Source of the DNA: Streptomyces sp. DH12
GTDB taxonomy: Bacteria; Actinomycetota; Actinomycetes; Streptomycetales; Streptomycetaceae
Assembly: GCF_020873895.1 (NCBI RefSeq)
Contig: NZ_JAHWGT010000005.1
Location: forward strand, 1 to 64,000
Length of the DNA stretch: 64,000 nucleotides
Direction of reading: 5' to 3'
The notes beneath the pieces were generated by a model. The model did no database searches and was not told the DNA's origin. It saw only the letters and a list, made by a program, of their open reading frames with translations. Below are positions 41,774-50,023 of the stretch, piece after piece. Position 1 is the stretch's first letter; every line of letters starts with the position of its first letter. Made by a program: the position numbers and the translations under genes.

Positions 41774-43093
41774 TCAGCGGCGCGGCGGCGCCTCCAGGGC
41801 GTCGAGGACGCGCCGCAGGCGGGCCCGTTCCGCGGTGGTACCGGCGAGGTCGAGCGCCCGGCGGTAGCCTTCCGCGGCCTCCGCCCGCCGGCCGAGGCGC
41901 TCCAGCAGGTCGGCCCGGGCGGCGTGGAAGGGGTGGTAGGCGCTCAGCCGCCGCCCGTCCGCCGGGCCCCCACCCGAGGCGCCGGGCCGGGCGTCCACCA
42001 GGGCGTCGAGCAGCGCCAGACCCGCTGCCGGGCCGTCGCGCATCGCCACGGCCACCGCCCGGTTGAGGGCGACGACCGGCGACGGGTCCAGACCGAGCAG
42101 CACGTCGTAGAGCGCGGCGATCTGCGGCCAGTCGGTACCCGCCAGGTCCGGCGCCTCGTCGTGCAGGGCGGCGATGGCCGCCTGCACCCCGTACGGGCCG
42201 GGCGGGCCGCCGGTCAGCGCGGCGGGCACCAGGGCGAGGCCCTCCTCGATCAACGCGCGGTCCCAGCGGCCGCGGTCCTGCTCCGCCAGCAGCACCATCT
42301 CCCCGCCCGGCCCCGTACGGGCCTCCCGCCGCGCGTGGACCAGCAGCATCAGCGCCAGCAGCCCGGTCACCTCCCGCTGCGCCGGCAGCAGCCGCCGGAG
42401 GATCCGCGCCAGCCGGATCGCCTCCCCGGCGAGGTCCGGCCGCTGGAGGTCCGCCCCGAAGCTGGCCGCGTACCCCTCCGTGAAGAGCGAGTACAGCACC
42501 TGGAGCACGCCCGGCAGCCGCTCGGGCAGTTCGTCCGGGGCGGGCACCCGGAACGGCACCCGGGCCTGGCTGATCTTCTTCTTGGCCCGCACGATCCGCT
42601 GCGCCATCGTCGCCGTCGGTACCAGGTAGGCCCGTGCGACCTCCGGCGTGGACAGCCCGGCGAGGAAGCGCAGCACCAGCGCTCCGCGCACCTCGTCCGG
42701 CAGCGCGGGGTGGGCGCACGTGAAGAACAGCTGGAGACGGTCGTCGGGCAGCTCCGCACCGGCGCCCGACCCGGTGCCGGCGTCGGCGGGCGGGGCGGGT
42801 TCCGCCCGTTCCGCCTCCGCCCGCAGGACGCCGAGCCGCGCGGCGTACGCCTGGTCCCGCCGCAGCCGGTCGACGGCCCGGCGCCGGGCCGTGGTCAGCA
42901 ACCAGGCGCCCGGCCGCTCCGGGACGCCGCGCTCCGGCCAGTGCACCAGCGCCGCCTCCATCGCCTCGGAGGCCACCTCCTCGGCGAGGTCGAGGTCGCC
43001 GAAGCGGCGGACGAGCGAGGCGAGGAGCCGGCCGTGCTCCTCCCGGAACACCGCCTCCACGGCCCGTTCCGCTCCGGACGCCCGGTCCGCCAC
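41774..43093 (-). CDS. ECF42-type sigma factor with C-terminal TPR extension
   Basis: A 439-residue sigma factor. Sigma region 2 about residues 8-80 (VFREEHGRLLASLVRRFGDL, EEVASEAMEAALVHWPERG), region 4 about 125-185 (LPDEVRGALVLRFLAGLSTP, YLVPTATMAQRIVRAKKKI), then a 230-residue TPR-like helical extension with LFTEGYAAS, ALNRAVAV and YHPFHAARADLLERLGRRAEA. This fusion plus an adjacent YCII/DGPF gene defines ECF group 42, in which the C-terminal extension replaces an anti-sigma. GTG start, six bases after the YCII stop. Confidence 0.9.
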   Translation of the reverse strand: MADRASGAERAVEAVFREEHGRLLASLVRRFGDLDLAEEVASEAMEAALVHWPERGVPERPGAWLLTTARRRAVDRLRRDQAYAARLGVLRAEAERAEPAPPADAGTGSGAGAELPDDRLQLFFTCAHPALPDEVRGALVLRFLAGLSTPEVARAYLVPTATMAQRIVRAKKKISQARVPFRVPAPDELPERLPGVLQVLYSLFTEGYAASFGADLQRPDLAGEAIRLARILRRLLPAQREVTGLLALMLLVHARREARTGPGGEMVLLAEQDRGRWDRALIEEGLALVPAALTGGPPGPYGVQAAIAALHDEAPDLAGTDWPQIAALYDVLLGLDPSPVVALNRAVAVAMRDGPAAGLALLDALVDARPGASGGGPADGRRLSAYHPFHAARADLLERLGRRAEAAEGYRRALDLAGTTAERARLRRVLDALEAPPRR

Positions 43094-43098
43094 GGCGC

Positions 43099-43449
43099 TC
43101 AGGCCCCGAAGTCCGCGACCGGCCGCACCACGACCGAGCCCCCGCCGCGCGCGCCGGGGCAGCGCCCCGCCCAGTCCAGCGCGACGTCCAGGTCCGGCAC
43201 GTCGATCACGTAGAAACCGCCCAGCACCTCGCGGGTCTCGGCGAACGGGCCGTCGACGACCGACCGCCGCCCGTCCTCGCCGACCCGGACCGTGGTCGCG
43301 GTGACCAGGTCGGCCAGCGACTCGCCCGAGACGAGGATCCCCGCGTCCCGCACCTCCTCGTCGTACGCCATCCACTCCCGGACGTCGCACCCGGCGGCGG
43401 CGCCGCTCTCGTCGACGGCACCCGCGTTGATCAGCAGCATGTACTTCAC
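43099..43449 (-). CDS. YCII-related (DGPF) protein
   Basis: A 116-residue single-domain protein. KYMLLINAG opens the ferredoxin-like fold, and the hallmark DGPFAETREVLGGFYVIDVP gives the DGPF family its name. Members are always near ECF42 sigma factors and are thought to be their main regulon; the biochemical role is unknown. GTG start with AGGAGTG upstream. First gene of the operon with the sigma factor and preceded by an ECF42-like promoter. Confidence 0.9.
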   Translation of the reverse strand: MKYMLLINAGAVDESGAAAGCDVREWMAYDEEVRDAGILVSGESLADLVTATTVRVGEDGRRSVVDGPFAETREVLGGFYVIDVPDLDVALDWAGRCPGARGGGSVVVRPVADFGA

Positions 43450-43505
43450 GGTTCGCACTCCTGTCACCTACCGGCTCGCGTGCGGCGGGCGCCGCACACC
43501 ATGAC

Positions 43506-43532
43506 GACGAACGCGCCACGGCGGGATCGACA
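43506..43532 (-). promoter_or_regulatory. ECF42-type promoter
   Basis: On the minus strand TGTCGA (43532-43527), a 17-base spacer and CGTC (43509-43506) match the ECF42 target motif as I recall it (TGTCGA at -35, CGA/TC at -10). It lies about 57 bases upstream of the YCII start, implying the sigma factor drives its own operon. Confidence 0.65.
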
Positions 43533-43668
43533 GCCTGGAGGAGGAAATTCTCCACGGGACGCTCCGGCCCGTCCCGGCAGCCCCCGCACCGCCCGGGGGA
43601 CGCCCCCGGGGTGCCGAACGTGTGTATGGGGCCAGGCGGGGCACACGTGGGAGCGGAGGTTGATAACT

Positions 43669-43839
43669 ATGGTTCCCCTGCTTCTTGTCCTTCTGCTCGC
43701 GCTCGTCCTGTTCGGTGCGGGCTTCGCGCTCGAGGCGCTGTGGTGGGTCGCCGTGATCGTGCTCGTGGTGTGGCTCCTGGGCTTCGTCATGCGCTCGGCA
43801 GGCGCCGGCGGCAAGCGCGGACGCTGGTACCGCTGGTAG
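43669..43839 (+). CDS. Small hydrophobic protein
   Basis: A 56-residue protein, MVPLLLVLLLALVLFGAGFA then LWWVAVIVLVVWLLGFVM and a basic aromatic tail GGKRGRWYRW. Two short or one long hairpin of membrane helices. Near-identical small hydrophobic proteins are widespread in Streptomyces with no known function. GGAGG lies eight bases before the ATG. Followed by a strong terminator, so monocistronic. Confidence 0.8.
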   Translation: MVPLLLVLLLALVLFGAGFALEALWWVAVIVLVVWLLGFVMRSAGAGGKRGRWYRW

Positions 43840-43858
43840 ACGGCGTCCGTATCCGAGG

Positions 43859-43896
43859 CCGCGGCCCGCACTCGAACCCTCGAGTGCGGGCCGCGG
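43859..43896 (+). terminator. Strong hairpin terminator
   Basis: CCGCGGCCCGCACTCGA (43859-43875) and TCGAGTGCGGGCCGCGG (43880-43896) form a perfect 17-pair stem with a four-base loop, 20 bases after the stop of the small hydrophobic protein. The rest of the gap to 44221 contains no gene I recognise. Confidence 0.9.
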
Positions 43897-44221
43897 CGCT
43901 TTCGCGCGGAGGCCGGACGCCGGCCGTCTCGCGCCCACCCCCCGTAAGCGGCCGACGATGGGGTATCCGACAGGGCACGGCCCGGGGCGGCGGCCGTGCC
44001 ATCGCAGGGACCGGCACCTCCAACGGCCACCGCCCCGGGCCCCTCGGGGCGCCGGGGCGCACGCACCGGTCGGCCACGGACGCGTACGGACAAAGCGGCC
44101 GGAGCGGCCCGAGTGGCCGGAGCGGCCCGGGAGTTCCCGGTGACACGAGCGGCGCGGGTGGTCTGAGCGGCGGAAGCCGGGGAAGACGAGCAGCACCACG
44201 ACGACGAATGGGGTGTTTCCC

Positions 44222-44398
44222 ATGCTGGGTATAGCCGCTGCGGTGCTGTTCTTCATCGCCTTCCTGATCAACGCCGCCGACATCGCGACGAACGACGTGT
44301 TCTCCTCCGGCAATATCATGCTCCTCGGCCTCATGGCGCTCGCCCTGCACGTGGCGGGCATCGGCGGCAGCCGGATCGGGCGGGGCCGCGGGCACTGA
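44222..44398 (+). CDS. Small two-helix membrane protein
   Basis: A 58-residue protein: MLGIAAAVLFFIAFLINAAD, a short polar loop (IATNDVFSSGN), and IMLLGLMALALHVAGIG, ending in a basic tail. The pattern matches a common Streptomyces small membrane family of unknown role. ATG 44222 preferred; GTG 44213 is in frame. The ribosome-binding site (GGGG) is weak. Confidence 0.75.
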   Translation: MLGIAAAVLFFIAFLINAADIATNDVFSSGNIMLLGLMALALHVAGIGGSRIGRGRGH

Positions 44399-44587
44399 CC
44401 CGAGGGTCGCGGGCACCGACCCGCGCAGCGGCCCGTCCGGGCCCGGGAGCCCGTGGGGCCCCGCCGGGGACGGGCCGCGCCACCGGGTCGTCGCGCGGTC
44501 CCACACGCCGCCGACCTGCCCGTTCCCCTGTGGGAGGCGGATCGGGGCGAGGGGCCCCGGAGACCGGAAGCCAGCTGGGAGATGCAC

Positions 44588-45244
44588 ATGGAGCACACGT
44601 CCGTCGCCGCGGCACAGCCCGAGGGCGGCGTCGCGGGATGGGTGGTCGACCTCGTCGACACGTTGGGCGGCCCCGGAGCCGGTCTGGCCATCGCGCTGGA
44701 GAACCTCTTCCCGCCCCTGCCCAGCGAGATGATCCTGCCCCTGACCGGGTTCGCCGCCGCCCGCGGCGTGCTCTCGGTCGCCTCGGCGCTGTTCTGGACG
44801 ACCCTCGGCTCCGTCGTCGGCGCCGTCGCGCTCTACTGGATCGGCCGGCTCTACGGGCGGGACCGGGTACGGGCGATCTGGGCGAAGCTGCCGCTCGTGA
44901 AGAAGTCCGACCTCGACCGCACCGAGGAGTGGTTCGCCAAGCACGGCACCAAGGCGGTTTTCCTGGGCCGGATGGTGCCCGTCTTCCGCAGCCTCATCTC
45001 CGTCCCCGCCGGGGTGGAGCGCATGCCGCTGCCCGTGTTCGTCGCGCTGACCGCGCTCGGCAGCCTGATCTGGAACTCCGTCCTCGTCCTGGCCGGCTAC
45101 TGGCTGGGCGACCAGTGGTCGGTCGTCGACACCTACGTCGGCGTCTTCACCAAGGTCGTCCTCGCCCTGGCCGCCCTCGCCCTCGTGGCGTACCTGGTCG
45201 TACGGCGGCGGGACAGCAGGAAGGCGCGCCACCGCACCTCGTGA
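44588..45244 (+). CDS. DedA-family membrane protein
   Basis: A 218-residue SNARE-associated (DedA/VTT) membrane protein. The reentrant-loop region is LENLFPPLPSEMILPLTGFA, followed by the signature FLGRMVPVFRSLISVPAGVE with the two functionally important Arg, and hydrophobic helices to the C-terminus. Recent work on the family points to phospholipid or undecaprenyl-phosphate scrambling. ATG 44588 has GGGAG seven bases upstream (ATG 44582 is also possible). Convergent with a hydrolase gene that reads into it from the opposite strand. Confidence 0.92.
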   Translation: MEHTSVAAAQPEGGVAGWVVDLVDTLGGPGAGLAIALENLFPPLPSEMILPLTGFAAARGVLSVASALFWTTLGSVVGAVALYWIGRLYGRDRVRAIWAKLPLVKKSDLDRTEEWFAKHGTKAVFLGRMVPVFRSLISVPAGVERMPLPVFVALTALGSLIWNSVLVLAGYWLGDQWSVVDTYVGVFTKVVLALAALALVAYLVVRRRDSRKARHRTS

Positions 45245-46135
45245 GGGGCCGCGCCGCCCCAGCCGCGGGACGGTGCGCCAGAAGCCGTGCAGCGCCGCGG
45301 CGAGCGCGTCGGGGGCCTCCTCCGCCATGTGGTGCCCCGACTCCACGGGGCCGCCTTCCAGCCGGTCGCCGGCCCAGTCCCGCCAGACGCCCAGCACGTC
45401 GCCGTACAGGTCGACCATGTCGTCGCGGGTGGCCCACAGCACCTGGACGGGGCAGGCGACGCGGCGCCCGGCCGCCCGGTCGGCGTCGTCGTGCTCCCGG
45501 TCCACGCCGAGCCCGGCCCGGTAGTCCTCGCACATCGCGTGCACGGTGGCCGGATCGTGGATCGCGCGGTGGTAGTCCTCGTACGCCTCGGCGCCCATCC
45601 GGTCGGGGCTGCCCCGGTACCAGGCGTCGGGGTCGGCGTCGATGACCCGTTCGGCGGGCTTGTCGGTCTGCCCGAGGAAGAACCAGTGCCACCAGCGGGC
45701 GGCGAAGTCCGGCCCGCAGCGCCGCAGCGCCTCACCGATGGGCACGGCGTCCAGCACGCTCAGCGCGCGGACCGCCTCCGGATGGTCCAGGGCCAGGCGG
45801 GTGGCCACGTAGGCGCCGCGGTCGTGGCCGACGACGGCGAACCGCTGGTGGCCGAGGCCGCGCATGACCGCCAGGACGTCGCGCGCCATGGCCCGCTTGG
45901 CGTACGGGCGGTGCGCGTCGTCGGTCGGCGGCTTGGCGGACCCGCCGTACCCGCGCAGGTCGGGGCAGACCACGGTGTACCCCGCGGCCGTCAGCAGCGG
46001 CGCGACGCGGTGCCAGGTGGCGTGCGTGCGGGGATGGCCGTGCAGCAGCAGCACGGGGGGCCCGTCACCGCCGTGACGCACCCTCAACTCCGCCCCGTCA
46101 CCCGCACGGCGCGTCAACGCGAAACCCTCGAACAC
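45245..46135 (-). CDS. Alpha/beta hydrolase, haloacetate dehalogenase-like, no stop at natural end
   Basis: About 297 codons of a typical alpha/beta hydrolase: oxyanion LLLHGHPRTHATWH, nucleophile elbow VVGHDRGAYVA with Asp, and catalytic His in ESGHHMAEEA; the order resembles fluoroacetate dehalogenases and epoxide hydrolases (WWHWFFLGQTD, DPDAWY). GTG start with GGAGG. The conserved domain ends near 45265, but the frame has no stop until 43787, running antisense through the DedA gene and two small genes. I mark only the domain-supported part. Either the stop codon was lost, a frameshift or base error exists, or the protein has a long antisense-encoded tail. Confidence 0.7.
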
Positions 46136-46298
46136 GGACAGCCTCCACGGACTCGACTCTGCCGGAACCCCTGACGCCCGGCCCGGGGCGCGCCTGCCCC
46201 GACAAGCCCCGCCGACACGATCGGATCCGCGTCCGCCACCGCCGACGACGCGGCGATCCCGGTGCCGCTCCCGGGCGGGTGGCCCACACCCTTGCCTG

Positions 46299-46319
46299 AT
46301 CTATCGTTTCTCGATAGAT
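46299..46319 (+). promoter_or_regulatory. Operator upstream of DUF2975/XRE pair
   Basis: ATCTATCG (46299-46306) and CGATAGAT (46312-46319) are perfect inverted arms with a five-base spacer, about 30 bases before the start of the membrane protein gene. Confidence 0.65.
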
Positions 46320-46349
46320 TCCCATCGTGGTTCGATCGAAGGGAAGATG

Positions 46350-46847
46350 ATGGGAAAGCTCGCCGTGCTCGCCCTGCGCGCCGTCCTCGTGGCGCTGCTC
46401 GGGGGATCGCTGTTCGTCCAGGCGGTGATGGTGCCGCTGCTCGCCGCGGACCTGGAGGGACTCGACGCGGACGTCGCCCACCTGCGCGTCCCGATCCTCG
46501 TGATCACCCTCCTGGGGCTGGTCTCGGCGCAGGTCGTCCTGGTCTGCGTGTGGCGGCTCGTGACGATGGTGCGCCGCGGGACGGTGTTCTCGGACGCGGC
46601 GTTCCGCTACGTCGACGTGGTGGCGGGAGGGTTCGTGGCGGCCGCCCTCCTGGTGTTCGCGCTCGGAGTCGTCCTCGCGCCCGGCGAGGCCGTCGCGCCG
46701 GGCGTGGTGCTGCTGCTGGGCGGGGTCGCTCTGGCGGTCCTGGGGGTCGCGCTCATCGTGGTCGTGCTCCGCACGCTGCTCGCCCAGGCGGTCGAGCGCG
46801 ACGTCGAGGCCGCACGGATGCGGGCCGAGCTGAACGAGGTGATCTGA
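46350..46847 (+). CDS. DUF2975 membrane protein
   Basis: A 165-residue four-helix membrane protein (for example LVALLGGSLFVQAVMVPLL, ILVITLLGLVSAQVVLVCV, VVAGGFVAAALLVFALGVVL). The layout and the adjacent YozG-like XRE gene identify the DUF2975 family, whose function is unknown. Two successive ATG codons; I take 46350, which gives GAAGGGAAG a better spacing than 46347. Its stop overlaps the next start by one base (TGATG). Confidence 0.85.
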   Translation: MGKLAVLALRAVLVALLGGSLFVQAVMVPLLAADLEGLDADVAHLRVPILVITLLGLVSAQVVLVCVWRLVTMVRRGTVFSDAAFRYVDVVAGGFVAAALLVFALGVVLAPGEAVAPGVVLLLGGVALAVLGVALIVVVLRTLLAQAVERDVEAARMRAELNEVI

Positions 46848-47065
46848 TGCCGATCGTCGTCGACATCGACGTGATGCTGGCACGGCGGAAGATGTCGGTG
46901 GGCGAACTCGCGGACCGCGTCGGCATCACCCCCGCCAACCTCGCCGTACTCAAGAACGGCCGCGCCAAGGCGGTGCGGTTCACCACGCTCGCCGCGCTCT
47001 GCGAGGTCCTCGCCTGCCAGCCGGGCGACTTGCTCCGCTGGGAGGCGGGGGAGGCCGGGCCGTAG
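46847..47065 (+). CDS. YozG-like XRE regulator
   Basis: A 72-residue minimal Cro/CI-type repressor: MLARRKMSVGELADRVGITP and NLAVLKNGRAKAVRFTTLAA form the HTH, then ALCEVLACQPGDLLRWE. This size and sequence match the YozG-type regulators always paired with a DUF2975 protein. Translationally coupled to it. Probably binds the ATCTATCG inverted repeat upstream and autoregulates, with the membrane protein controlling its activity (inference). Confidence 0.88.
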   Translation: MPIVVDIDVMLARRKMSVGELADRVGITPANLAVLKNGRAKAVRFTTLAALCEVLACQPGDLLRWEAGEAGP

Positions 47066-47107
47066 CGGGCCGAGCGCCCCCGCGCCGATCGCCGAACCGT
47101 CGAGAAA

Positions 47108-47130
47108 GTACTTTCCGAATGGGAAAGTAC
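47108..47130 (+). promoter_or_regulatory. Operator upstream of membrane protein / wHTH pair
   Basis: GTACTTTCC (47108-47116) and GGAAAGTAC (47122-47130) are perfect nine-base arms with a five-base spacer. The left arm is also part of the palindrome GAAAGTACTTTC (47104-47115). About 40 bases before the first gene of the pair. Confidence 0.7.
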
Positions 47131-47170
47131 ATGCCATGATGGAATCATCGGATCAACGGGAGGAACGAGC

Positions 47171-47647
47171 ATGGCGATCGACGGTTCGGGCGCGGCGGTA
47201 CCGGCGGCGCAGGCGCTCGCCCTGGCGGAGCGCGCCCGCGCGGCCGCCCGGGCGCCGCGGCCGGCGCCGCGCTGGTACGGCCCCGTCTTCGCGGCGGCCT
47301 TCTCCGGCTACGGCACGGCCGTCGGCCAGGCGCTGGGCGCGGGGCACGGCTGGCTCGTGGGCGTCCTCGCGGCCGTGTTCGCCGCGGCGAGCGGGGCCGC
47401 CGCGGCGGTCGCCGTGCGCAGCGGCGGCGTGGCCAGGCGCTGGGCGCCGGAGCTCGGCGGGTTCTCCGTGCTCGTGGTGCTCCAGGTCTTCGCGGCGGGC
47501 GGGCTGGCCGCCGGTGCCGCGTGGGTGGCCGGCGGCGACGTGCGGTGGATCGCGGGCGCCGCCGGGGTGGCCGCGGGCGCCGCGTTCTGGCTGGGGTGCG
47601 CCCTGCTGGACGCCCGCGTCCGGCGCGGCGGGGCGGACGCCGCGTGA
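47171..47647 (+). CDS. Membrane protein paired with wHTH regulator
   Basis: A 158-residue protein. A 40-residue Ala/Arg-rich cytosolic N-terminus is followed by four hydrophobic segments (VGVLAAVFAAASGAAAAVAV, FSVLVVLQVFAAGGLAAGAA, WIAGAAGVAAGAAFWLGCAL). No family recognised beyond membrane proteins of this type coupled to PF13601-like regulators. GGGAGG precedes the ATG. Stop overlaps the regulator start (GTGA). Confidence 0.78.
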   Translation: MAIDGSGAAVPAAQALALAERARAAARAPRPAPRWYGPVFAAAFSGYGTAVGQALGAGHGWLVGVLAAVFAAASGAAAAVAVRSGGVARRWAPELGGFSVLVVLQVFAAGGLAAGAAWVAGGDVRWIAGAAGVAAGAAFWLGCALLDARVRRGGADAA

Positions 47648-47952
47648 CCGCGCTGGAGCCGCTCCTCCAGCACCCCACCCGGCTGACCGTGCTGGCCTTC
47701 CTCAGCGGCTGCGCCGAGGCGGAGTTCTCCGCCGTGCGCGACTACTGCCAGGTGTCCGACTCGGTCCTCAGCAAGGCGGCCACCGTGCTGGAGGAAGCCG
47801 GCTACGTCACCGTGAAGAAGGGGTACGTCGGCAAGCGCCCCAAGACGTGGCTGGCGGCCACCCGCGCCGGCAACAAGGCGCTCACCGACCACCTGGCGTC
47901 CCTGCAGGCGATCGTCGCCGCCGCGGAGGCGGCCGGGGCGGCCCACGGCTGA
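47644..47952 (+). CDS. Winged-helix regulator (HTH_34/MarR-like)
   Basis: A 102-residue single winged-helix protein: HPTRLTVLAFLSGCAEAEFS, then the recognition region CQVSDSVLSKAATVLEEAGY and a wing VTVKKGYVGKRPKTWLA. Typical of small dimeric regulators related to MarR/ArsR. GTG start overlaps the membrane protein stop. It is the obvious candidate to bind the GTACTTTCC-GGAAAGTAC operator and control the pair. Confidence 0.88.
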   Translation: MTALEPLLQHPTRLTVLAFLSGCAEAEFSAVRDYCQVSDSVLSKAATVLEEAGYVTVKKGYVGKRPKTWLAATRAGNKALTDHLASLQAIVAAAEAAGAAHG

Positions 47953-48125
47953 ACCCGCCACCGCGCACGCGCGCCGACCGGAGCGGCGTACGGCGAGGTG
48001 CCGGGGGTCGGGGGCCCGGCGGTGGACCCTTGGGGCGGGGTCGCGGCCGGGCCGGTGTCCAAGGCCCGATGCGCGAGGCGGCGGAGGGGCGGCCGTTGTC
48101 AGTGGCGGCTGCGACGCTGGCCGGT

Positions 48126-48395
48126 ATGGACGAGCAGATCATGCGGCGGCGCGTCTACGGCGCCGACCACGACGACCCCGATCCCGGCCCGCGCCCCGGC
48201 CGCGACTACGCCGAGCTCGTCGGCGGCCCCCTCGACGGCCTCCTCCTGGACGTCACCGGCCGCGGCGACGCCGACCCGGCCGGCGCCGTCGCCCTGAGCA
48301 CGGAGATCGGCCGCTACGGTCCCGGGGGACACGCCCTGTACGGCCCCAGGCCCGGCGATCCGCGCCGGTTCGACTGGCAGGGCGACACCCCCTGA
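48126..48395 (+). CDS. Hypothetical 89-residue protein
   Basis: A small acidic protein with an ELVGGPLDGLLLDVTGRGDA segment and a C-terminal YGPGGHALYGPRPGDP. Similar short 'GGPLDG' proteins occur in actinomycetes and phages but have no known function. No ribosome-binding site before the ATG, so it may be leaderless. Codon bias fits the genome, which supports it being real. Confidence 0.6.
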   Translation: MDEQIMRRRVYGADHDDPDPGPRPGRDYAELVGGPLDGLLLDVTGRGDADPAGAVALSTEIGRYGPGGHALYGPRPGDPRRFDWQGDTP

Positions 48396-48566
48396 GCCGC
48401 ACGCGCCACCGGCCCGCGGGTGGACGGCCCCCGTCGCGCGCCCCGTTGCGCGCTCCCCGCGTGTCGTCCGAACACCCCCCGGTCGCGCCGTCGACGTACG
48501 GCCGAAACGCCGGGCCTCCGCACGCCTCATGGCTGAAAGTAATCGAAATGCTACTGTCAGTTTCTC

Positions 48567-49868
48567 ATGTGGACCGGGAACGAAAGTCGAACGTCGATGC
48601 CTGCTTGGGCCAGCGCTCTCCCTTCCGTCGGCGAGGTCATCGCCGCCTGCGGGGACACCTATCCGTACTTCCGCGTCGTCGGGGGACGCACGGCCCCCGG
48701 TGAGGTGACCGTCGAGGGCAGACGGGTGGTCAACGCCGCGTCGGCCGACTACCTCGGGCTGGCGTGCGACCCACGGCTCGGCGAAGCCGCGGCCCGCGCC
48801 GCCCGGGACCTCGGCACCTCCTGCTCGGGCTCCCCGCTGCTCACCGGGACCATGGCCCTCCACGTCGAACTGGAGGAGGAGCTCGCCGACTTCCTGCGGC
48901 GGCCCTCCGTCCTCCTGGCCACCACGGGCTTCCAGGCCAACCTCACCCTGGCCTGCCTGTTCGCCCCCCGCCACCTGGTGGTCGCCGACCGGCACGCGCA
49001 CGCCTCACTCGTCGACGCCACGCGCCTCGGCCGCTCCGTGAACCGCACCTTCCGCCACAACGACGCGGACCACCTGGGCTCGCTGCTGGCCGAGGCCGCC
49101 GACGAGCACCGACCCGCCACGGTCGTCACCGAGGGGGCGTTCTCCCTCGACGGCGGCCTCGCGCCCCTCCCGCGCATCGCCGAGCAGACCCGGCGCCACG
49201 GCGCGTCGCTGATCCTCGACAGCGCCCACGACATCGGCGTGTACGGCCCTGAAGGGCGGGGCGCGGCCGACCACTTCGGCTGCGAGGACGCGGTCGACGT
49301 CATCACCGGCACCTTCTCCAAGGCGTTCGGCTCGATCGGCGGGTTCGTCGCGGGCGACGCCGAGACCATCACCGCGGTGCGCCACTACGGGCGCGCCACG
49401 ACGTACTCCGCCTCGATGGCGCCCGCCGCCGCCGCGGCGGCGCTCGCCGCGGTCCGCGTCGTGCGCGCCGAGCCCGAGCGACGAACGGCGCTGTGGGAGG
49501 GGGTCCACCGTCTCCACCGGGGGCTGGCCGAACAGGGGCGCGCCGTCGGGGACTCCCGAGGTCCCGCCGTCGCGCTGCCCGCCGGGCCGGTGGAGCGCGG
49601 CACGCGCATCTGGAAGGACCTGCTCGACGCGGGCGTCTTCACCTCCCTGTTCCTGCCGCCGGCCGTCCCCGGCACGGAGGCTGTCGTGCGCCTGTCCGTG
49701 TCGGCGGCCCACACACCCGCGCAGATCGACCGGATCCTCGACACCGTCGACCGCTGCCTCCCGGCACCCGCGACCGGGGACGCGGCCCACGGCCTACGGC
49801 CGCCCGCGGCGCCGCCCCAGCGGACGGCGACCGTGCCCGCGGCGGACCGCACGCCGCCGGCACCCTGA
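48567..49868 (+). CDS. Alpha-oxoamine synthase, serine palmitoyltransferase/KBL-like
   Basis: A 433-residue PLP enzyme of the AONS/KBL/SPT family, which condenses an acyl thioester with an amino acid and releases CO2. Landmarks: NAASADYLGLACDPRL, GTSCSGSPLLTGTMALHVEL, SLDGGLAPLP, ILDSAHDIGVYG (Asp contacting the PLP ring nitrogen) and ITGTFSKAFGSIGGF with the Schiff-base Lys at about residue 252. The next gene is an acyl carrier protein, so the acyl donor is probably ACP-bound. No biotin genes are near, so BioF is unlikely. Start 48567 lies ten bases after TACTGT (possibly leaderless); 48597 is an alternative. Confidence 0.88.
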   Translation: MWTGNESRTSMPAWASALPSVGEVIAACGDTYPYFRVVGGRTAPGEVTVEGRRVVNAASADYLGLACDPRLGEAAARAARDLGTSCSGSPLLTGTMALHVELEEELADFLRRPSVLLATTGFQANLTLACLFAPRHLVVADRHAHASLVDATRLGRSVNRTFRHNDADHLGSLLAEAADEHRPATVVTEGAFSLDGGLAPLPRIAEQTRRHGASLILDSAHDIGVYGPEGRGAADHFGCEDAVDVITGTFSKAFGSIGGFVAGDAETITAVRHYGRATTYSASMAPAAAAAALAAVRVVRAEPERRTALWEGVHRLHRGLAEQGRAVGDSRGPAVALPAGPVERGTRIWKDLLDAGVFTSLFLPPAVPGTEAVVRLSVSAAHTPAQIDRILDTVDRCLPAPATGDAAHGLRPPAAPPQRTATVPAADRTPPAP

Positions 49869-50023
49869 AGACCTGGCCGCCGGCCGCGGCACACGGGCCG
49901 GCGACACGCGAGCCCGCCGCCGGCCCGCCCCGTGCCGCCGCCATCCGACGACCCACCCGCAACTGCCCGCGGACCCGCGGTGCGACAGCACCGGACCGGG
50001 CCCTCTCTCCGGGAAGGACGCGC

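Noticed and set aside
48446-48703. Small ORF starting ATGGCTGAAAGTAATCG before the oxoamine synthase
   Set aside because: Starts in the AT-rich patch but then runs out of frame into the oxoamine synthase with Arg-rich noise; no ribosome-binding site.
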